DNA of 12,479 nt from Larix sibirica (Eukaryota; Streptophyta; Pinopsida; Pinales; Pinaceae). The notes below the pieces were generated by a model that worked only from the letters and a program-made list of their open reading frames with translations, made no database searches and had not been told where the DNA came from. The position numbers were made by a program, and so were the translations under genes. How positions within the stretch are numbered: position 1 is the stretch's first letter; each line of letters opens with the position of its first letter. The stretch lies in assembly GCA_004151065.3 (NCBI GenBank), contig NWUY0300006163.1:5454-17932 (forward strand), written 5' to 3'. Below are positions 7,754 through 12,479 of this stretch, piece by piece.

Positions 7754-8156
7754 ATGCTCACTATACTTGGGATCTCTAAGGAAGTGAAAGAACTACACCC
7801 CATAGATGAAAATATCGGTACAAGGAAGACAAGGAAAAAAACTCAAGCCTCAAACTTAGCATATCAACATGGAAATATAACAAATAATGAATCAAAGGAA
7901 GGTTTTAAAAACGTGGAAGTGGAAGTGTTGAGAATTTCGAATATTATGGAAGTATTGATGACCTCACCATAAAGTTCAAACTCTTTGTAACAAGTGAGCC
8001 AATTCTAATGAGAAATCGGTTGCTCTTGAGAAACTTGAAGACAATGAAGACTAGTGAAAGAAAGCAAAATATCCAAGAATACATCTTCCAAACTTTGTTC
8101 AAATTGGAAGATAAAGAATATATTGATCCCCATGAAGGTGAGGTTGATGTTGATAA
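7754..8156 (+). pseudogene. Decayed gag N-terminal region
   Basis: An ATG at 7754 opens a 72-codon frame ending at 7972. Its product is hydrophilic and rich in Lys, Glu and Asn (TRKTRKKTQASNLAYQHGN), a plausible disordered gag leader about 50 bp after the primer-binding site. Coding-like text continues in another frame (NEKSVALEKLEDNED at about 8008-8050) with stops. No domain is recognised here; its assignment to gag rests on position and on the gag core that follows. The overlapping minus-strand frame at 7944-8237 is taken as a shadow. Confidence 0.45.
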
Positions 8157-8676
8157 GATGAATATTGGTTGCAACATATAGAATTTTACTTCAATGTCCA
8201 CAAAGTAAGTGAAGAGCATAAAAAAAAACTTTCCCATTTGATGCTAGAAATATATGGTCATATTTGGTGGGAAATTTACACAAAGACACTTAAACTAAAT
8301 AATAATCCACTAGTAACTAGGTGGTAGGTATTTAAATACCTTAGTAATTCTTAGTTTTATTCCATTAGTTGTTAGGAGGACCGGAGGATTCATTAGCACT
8401 ACTACTAACATTGATAAGGGAAATGTGTGTAAAAATGGAGTATTGAGTTCAAAATTAAGTCATTAAACTTGGAATATATCATAAGAACTCATATGTTTCC
8501 ATTAAGTATATAAGTGTTCTATACTATCATTAAGAAGTAAATTCATGCTCTTTATTTGTGCTTTATGCCTGTTTCCATTGGCATAGTATGTGTTCCAGTG
8601 TAGTGCTTGTATATGGACTTGAAGAAAGGACAAAAAAATGGTTCAATGACAAGCAATCAAATAAGGCTCTTCTAAG
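8157..8676 (+). pseudogene. Ty3/gypsy gag core remnant
   Basis: From 8157 the frame reads DEYWLQHIEFYFNVHKVSEE, then HIWWEIYTKTLKLNNNPLVT and RW before a stop at 8325-8327. The order W-x-x-x-H-E-x-x-F, V-H-K-V-x-E, WWE and P-x-x-x-W is the pattern of the plant retrotransposon gag domain, in which capsid helices begin with a Trp-rich core. The usual following segment is recognisable only in scraps with many stops (SIEFKIKSLNLEYI near 8443). The capsid would have packaged element RNA in the cytoplasm. It is no longer translatable as one protein. Confidence 0.65.
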
Positions 8677-9267
8677 GTGGGAAAGATAAGTAGTAAGGGA
8701 AAGGGAAAGGAAAGAAAATCAATGACACTATTCATAAGTGCAAGGATAAAAAACAACCATTATGACCACTATAACATATATGACCACAACAAAGGCAAGC
8801 TTTGGAAGTTGAATCTTGATTTGAATTCAATGAGTTGTAACACGGAGTATCATCCACAAGAAGAAGAACAAGGAAAGGTTATAGGGACCTGTTAAGAAAA
8901 TAAAGTCCCTGAGATGGCCTTTTCAAGTGTTAGAAAAGGTAGGAAACAATTATTACATGCTTATTTTTCCTTCAGACATGTGCATTTATTGAATGGTGAA
9001 TGCAGAGAAGTTGAAACTTGAAATTTTACGATCCATCTATGTTATGAGCAAAACAAGAGGAAATTCTTACCTTCCATCAAATATCTGGAGCTAGATGCAC
9101 TATTAGAGTTAGAAGAAGATGTGGTTCTACATGATGATAACAAAACAACTATAAGGGATCAACATGTACTCTAGAAAGTTGGATTAAAAGGGAAAGCACC
9201 ACGTAAGTCCAAGTGGCACTCCATAGAGAAAGTTGAGGAAATGTCTCCCCATCTACTTCAAAAATAA
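8677..9267 (+). pseudogene. Gag C-terminal part with a broken zinc knuckle
   Basis: One frame runs from 8677 to the stop at 9265-9267 with only three earlier stops (8893, 9019, 9172), about 197 codons. A knuckle at about 8761-8802 reads YDHYNIYDHNKGKLWKLN: the x2, x4, x4 spacing and the His are intact, but the ligand Cys positions are Y, Y and L. The LWKLNLDLNS that follows fits the tail of such knuckles. After the second half begins (MAFSSVRKGRKQLLHAYFSF, about 8914), I recognise no domain; it contains LELDALLELEEDVVLHDD and KWHSIEKVEEMSPHLL. No protease motif follows, and the purine run before the 3' LTR lies only about 120 bp further on. Confidence 0.6.
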
Positions 9268-9385
9268 CAACTTTTGGAACCAAAATAATCCCCAAATAGG
9301 GATTTATGATGTTAAATGGATAACTATATTTTTTTTGTCCTTTTTGGTGCTTTAAAAAGGTTGGAAAATCAGAGCTATGCTCTTG

Positions 9386-9393
9386 TAGGGGGG
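9386..9393 (+). other. Polypurine-tract candidate
   Basis: TAGGGGGG, read just before CATTTTCAACACC, sits where plus-strand priming should occur, immediately upstream of the 3' LTR. The LTR would begin near 9393, although the canonical TG is not visible. Confidence 0.45.
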
Positions 9394-10165
9394 CATTTTC
9401 AACACCGATCCCAAATTCCACTTACTAGGTTCAAACTAAAAATTGACCACTTTAGATATTAAACAATAACTTTTGGGGCCGAATTGGCCAAAAATGCATA
9501 GTAGTTTTACCACATTGTTCTCCTCGTCAATAAGTTTCCAACGATCCAACGATAACCTCATTCAACATTCTTGTGAGAAAGTTATGCCCCCAATAAGTTG
9601 ATTGTTGCTTTCACAACCACAATACCAAGTGGAAAAGTGGAAGCCACATCAACTATTGTTACTCACACATGTGGAGCTATTTATGTATGGTACTTCAAGA
9701 AGATTCTAGAGGGTTTAAAACCCTAGTTATAGGTTGGGGAATGCAAAAACCTTAACCCTAACAACTATTAAGAAGTGTTAAAACTTTAGATGTTAAGGGA
9801 GAAATGGGTTTTGTTCCTATTGCTTTTTTGTTCCATAGTTGATCAATGTAAAGGAGTAGCCCATCACAATAGATCAAAGGAAGGAGGTGACCCTATAGTA
9901 GTATGTACTAGGACATTGTTTCTATCTACTCCATATTAAGTTCCGATTTTTCTCTGTATTTTATATTGTAATATTGAGAAAAATAGTAGCAAGGTATAAC
10001 CATTATTTATGGTTGGATTTTTTCTCATGCACTTTTCTCTAGGGTAAATCTTGTGGCCATGCCATCTTCGGTCTAATTTTATTATTGTATGGTTTTTCTT
10101 ATTTGTTGGTTAATTTATTAGGAAATAGTATGCTTTTAATATTATAGTTTATTCATGAATAGTCA
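9394..10165 (+). repeat. 3' LTR of the plus-strand element
   Basis: It aligns with the 5' copy from about 9630 onward; 9394-9630 has no clear counterpart on the left and its membership is inferred from the purine run and from an LTR-like start. It holds a palindrome GGGTTTAAAACCC (9711-9723) and a possible TATA element TATTTATG (9678-9685). A string much like AACAACTTTTGGAACC (9266) recurs near 9465, suggesting a small internal duplication. The right end is uncertain, about 10150-10200. Confidence 0.6.
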
Positions 10166-11040
10166 CTACACTTCTGGATTTGCAGTGGCATATGAAAGAT
10201 TTATGGAAACAAACTACCCATCCATGCCCAAGACAATTTACATATAGATATTGCAAAAACACACTTATATAGGTTAAATACCTATTTCAATATATTATAA
10301 ATAATAAGACAATATACATAAACCACAAAAGCCTATTTCAATTTCTTCCAGAAAATTGAAATTCTAAAATCAATTTATGTTTTATGAATGAGATGTGTTA
10401 ATTTGTGGTATACTGTTTAGACGAGACATCATTGTGATAATTATAAGCTAGGTTCAAATTCTATGGACATAAACCATTGTCATAATATAAGTTGAATGAA
10501 TTTGGCGGCACCAACATTGAATGAACTTTGTTATAATGGATTTGAGATTCATAATTACCCATGAATTAAGGGAAAAGAGCATTTAACCGTACAAAAAAAT
10601 CCATCAAAATATATATGTGTGTGTGTGTGTCCATTCACATGTATTTTTTGATTTGTTAAACAAGATATGAATCATTTTTAGATTTTTTTGAATAAGATTC
10701 CATTTGAAAATTGGAATGTGGTACTCTGATTTAGTCACTTCAATGTCTATAGACACATCACATTTGAGTTTAGGTACTTGCAATAGCTTGTCATGTTGCA
10801 TTGCCTCTTCCTTCCTCGAGAACCCCCTATTCACTCCAGTAAAGAACATGTGTTCCCATTATGCATTTCAAAAATCTAAGCATATGTTCATGAATTGATA
10901 TAATTATAATTGTTTAAGGGGAATAATTTGTGTCAAGAATGAATGGACAAAGCATATCCATCCAAATTCACAGTGAGTGTCCTCATCTCAAAGGTCCCTT
11001 CCAATCACACGTTGGAGATTGTACATAATATTTTATAACA
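10166..11040. other. AT-rich DNA, nothing recognisable
   Basis: Neither strand shows a coherent coding signal; the overlapping frames at 10604-10849 (minus) and 10704-10898 (plus) show no domain and run across a microsatellite. A TG repeat of about seven units lies at 10616-10630. Confidence 0.5.
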
Positions 11041-11256
11041 TCCTCATCTTCTAGACCACTTCATTAAAAAATATCCATTTCTATCTAGATGTATATGGTT
11101 TCCTCGTCCCATAAGTTTCCTCAACATCTCCTCTTAGGAACGTCTCCATCCCCATCTTCTAGACCACTTCATTAAAAAAAATCCATTTCTATCTAGAAGT
11201 ATATGGTGTCCTTATCACATAAGTTTCCTCAACAACATCTCTTAGGAACGTCTCTT
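11041..11256. repeat. 108-bp tandem duplication
   Basis: Copy 1 (11041-11148) and copy 2 (11149-11256) agree at roughly nine bases in ten by eye. ATCTTCTAGACCACTTCATT starts at 11046 and 11154, and CTTAGGAACGTCTC at 11133 and 11241, both exactly 108 bp apart. It abuts the N at 11270 and the end of the LINE. Confidence 0.92.
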
Positions 11257-11269
11257 AGTATCTAGTTTT

Positions 11270-11270
11270 N
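11270..11270. other. Single ambiguous base at a sharp junction
   Basis: The only N in the window falls exactly where the RNase H reading stops and where GC-richer LINE meets the AT-rich tandem duplication. This suggests a collapsed gap or misjoin. Confidence 0.6.
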
Positions 11271-11660
11271 AATGACCCCCTCGCTATTTCTGCAAACCCC
11301 TCCATACCCTGCTGGGTCGGGATTTCCATGAGACGCCCCATCGAAATTGATCTTGAACCCTGACTGGCTAGGAGGAGACAAACTTGTTGGAATAGCTGGG
11401 TGACACATTATCGTTTTCCTTCGCAGACCAGCCATATCTGCCTGGGTCAGACCCCATCCTTCAGTAATTCGAATGTCCTGCGTATTGAACTCTTTATCTT
11501 TCTCACTCCATTGCTGACTCTGAATCGTTTCCTTCATGTTTCAAGCAAGGTGCGTCCAAACTTCCTCCTCCCTCTGCTTCTTGTCCCTGAAGATACAATT
11601 ATTTCGCTCCTTCCAGCAGGCCCATACAACCATACCAGGGAAGAGAATCCAAAGAGTTGC
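11271..11660 (-). pseudogene. LINE linker and truncated RNase H
   Basis: One frame is open from about 11660, with a single TGA at 11543-11541. The linker reads ATLWILFPGMVVWACWKERN and then CIFRDKKQREEEVWTHLA, typical of the segment between the zinc domain and RNase H. After the stop it continues through the Met at 11537 to FKINFDGASHGNPDPAGYGG and VCRNSEGVI, the first strand-turn-strand of RNase H with the catalytic Asp at 11342-11340. RNase H would remove RNA from the RNA-DNA hybrid during retrotransposition. Only about the first 30 residues of the domain are present; the remaining catalytic acidic residues and the rest of the fold are missing because sequence identity ends exactly at the N (11270). 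The Met at 11537 is not a true start. Confidence 0.85.
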
Positions 11661-11719
11661 GATGATTGGATTTGAGAATGCTTTCAGGTCCCAAGATCTA
11701 AGGGTCTAATCAGGCTCCC

Positions 11720-11990
11720 CCTTATTCTATTACATCGTTTGAAAATAGAGGCTCCTTTATCCCATAACGAAGATGAAAAGGGACAAGAATCCAGAAGGTG
11801 GCCAATGGTTTATTCGTGATTGAGACAAAGAGGGCACCTCGAGGGAACCAAGACGCCCCGCTTCCTCAGATTCTCACAAGTTAATATCCTACCTCGAATA
11901 ACTAACCAACAAAACACAGATATTTTGGGCCAAATATTCATGGTCCAAATTTTCCCCCATATTTTATCCACCTCCTCATTGGTTTGAGTG
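11720..11990 (-). pseudogene. LINE zinc-binding domain (zf-RVT)
   Basis: The frame reads DKIWGKIWTMNIWPKISVFC, then WLVIRGRILTCENLRKRGVL, SRCPLCLNHE, a stop (TAA, 11812-11810), and TIGHLLDSCPFSSSLWDKG. This is the W-x-W, P-K-x-x-x-F-x-W-L, L-T-x-x-N-L, C-P-L-C, H-L-x-x-x-C-P pattern of the domain that follows RT in plant LINE ORF2. The four zinc ligands are all present: Cys 11836-11834, Cys 11827-11825, His 11800-11798 and Cys 11785-11783. It is thought to help ORF2 bind nucleic acid. Apart from the in-frame stop it is intact. Confidence 0.85.
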
Positions 11991-12479
11991 AAGATATCAT
12001 AGGCCTCCTTAATGCCGAATGTGCCCTTCTGAAAATGGCCCCATCGGATTTTATCATTTGCCAGATTTCGCCTAATGAATCTTTCCTGGAGCAGTCAGTT
12101 AAAAGATGAGATCAATTCATCAAACGAGGTAGTGTCCCATTGGTCTACATCCTGCCATTTCTGGTGCCCTTCCTGAGCATTGGGCTTCCAATAATGCCCC
12201 ACCTTTATCTTTCCTACTGCCATTCCTTGGACCCTTATGGACTACCATCTGGGGTCATCACCCAATTTGGGTAACTGGTTCCATGAGTCTTCCCAAAAGT
12301 TTGCATCCATACCATTTTGGATTTCCCAGAAACTATGATCCTGGACTACCTTTCTCCCCTAATATGCTTTATTCCATATGTGAGAGCCCTGCTTTTCCTC
12401 ATTAAATCTAATAAGCTGAATTCTCTCTTTATCCCGAGCATACTTAACATGCCATAGTCTTTCCCATGGTTCATTATCA

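Larger units (their letters stand above)
6840..10165 (+). mobile_element. Decayed gag-only Ty3/gypsy-like LTR retrotransposon
   Basis: Two diverged direct repeats flank a short internal region. Anchors shared between the copies are CACATGTG (6879 and 9666), AG(G/A)AGTGTTAAAA (6993 and 9771), ATCA(T/C)AATAGATCA (7089 and 9863), AATCTTGTG (7479 and 10047) and GTTAATTT (about 7542 and 10109), in the same order with nearly equal spacing. A primer-binding site follows the 5' copy, a decayed gag lies inside, and a purine run precedes the 3' copy. The internal part is about 1.7 kb and has no protease, RT or integrase, so the element would have depended on enzymes from another element. Strong LTR divergence means it is old. 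Confidence 0.75.
11271..12479 (-). mobile_element. LINE (plant L1-type) ORF2 3' part
   Basis: Reading the minus strand from the right edge gives the C-terminal part of a non-LTR retrotransposon polyprotein: a post-RT region (GSHIWNKAY, QDHSFWEIQNGMDANFWEDS), a zinc-binding RT-associated domain, a linker and an RNase H start. RNase H at this place is characteristic of plant L1-type LINEs. RT itself lies beyond the right edge. The piece is GC-richer than its surroundings and has few lesions (a frameshift near 12361 and stops at about 12241, 11811 and 11542), so it is younger than the LTR elements. It ends abruptly at the N rather than with a 3' UTR and poly(A). Confidence 0.85.

Noticed and set aside
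7944-8237. 97-codon minus-strand frame
   Set aside because: It lies opposite the plus-strand gag of the LTR element, which has a clear family signature.
9149-9421. 90-codon minus-strand frame
   Set aside because: It spans the gag end, the purine run and the LTR start of the plus-strand element, with no motif of its own.
11400-11675. 91-codon plus-strand frame
   Set aside because: It is antisense to the LINE linker and RNase H, which are well supported on the minus strand.

Overview
This window looks like nuclear DNA from a land plant with a large, repeat-rich genome. The plant assignment rests on an L1-type LINE whose ORF2 carries a zinc-binding RT module followed by RNase H, and on Ty3/gypsy LTR elements with a plant-type initiator Met-tRNA primer site. 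A gymnosperm or similarly bloated genome would fit the degree of decay, but that is an inference. No intact host gene, tRNA, rRNA or CRISPR array is visible. Base composition is strongly AT-rich except for the GC-richer LINE at the right end.

Layout from left to right. (1) 1-287 holds an unbroken minus-strand frame of about 95 codons that runs off the left edge; I do not recognise it. (2) 325-444 is a nearly perfect inverted repeat (57-bp arms, 6-nt loop), and a 16-bp direct repeat (15/16) lies at 276-291 and 440-455. (3) About 1574-5262 is a badly decayed minus-strand Ty3/gypsy-like retroelement. In its own 5'-3' order it has an unrecognised coding-like region (5262-4090), a gag core (about 3565-3163), four CCHC-type knuckles around an RGG tract (2980-2486), and a retropepsin remnant (about 2070-1574). 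No reverse transcriptase or integrase was found after the protease. (4) 5263-6850 is AT-rich intergenic DNA with a 56-bp tandem repeat (6041-6240) and a triplicated unit (6307-6536).

(5) About 6840-10165 is a second Ty3/gypsy-like element, on the plus strand. Its two diverged LTRs align by several anchor strings; it has a primer-binding site at 7705-7712, a decayed gag (8157-9267) and a polypurine-like run at 9386-9393. Only about 1.7 kb separates the LTRs and no pol is present, so it resembles a gag-only non-autonomous element. Its 5' LTR holds about 200 extra bases that include a SINE-like sequence. (6) 10166-11040 has nothing recognisable apart from a short TG microsatellite. (7) 11041-11256 is a 108-bp tandem duplication. 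(8) From 11271 to the right edge is the 3' part of a LINE ORF2 on the minus strand, relatively well preserved. It stops abruptly inside RNase H at the single N (11270), which looks like an assembly junction.

Nothing here forms a working pathway: the window is a nest of dead mobile elements. The two items most worth following up are the long hairpin on the left and the unrecognised coding-like region upstream of the four-knuckle gag.
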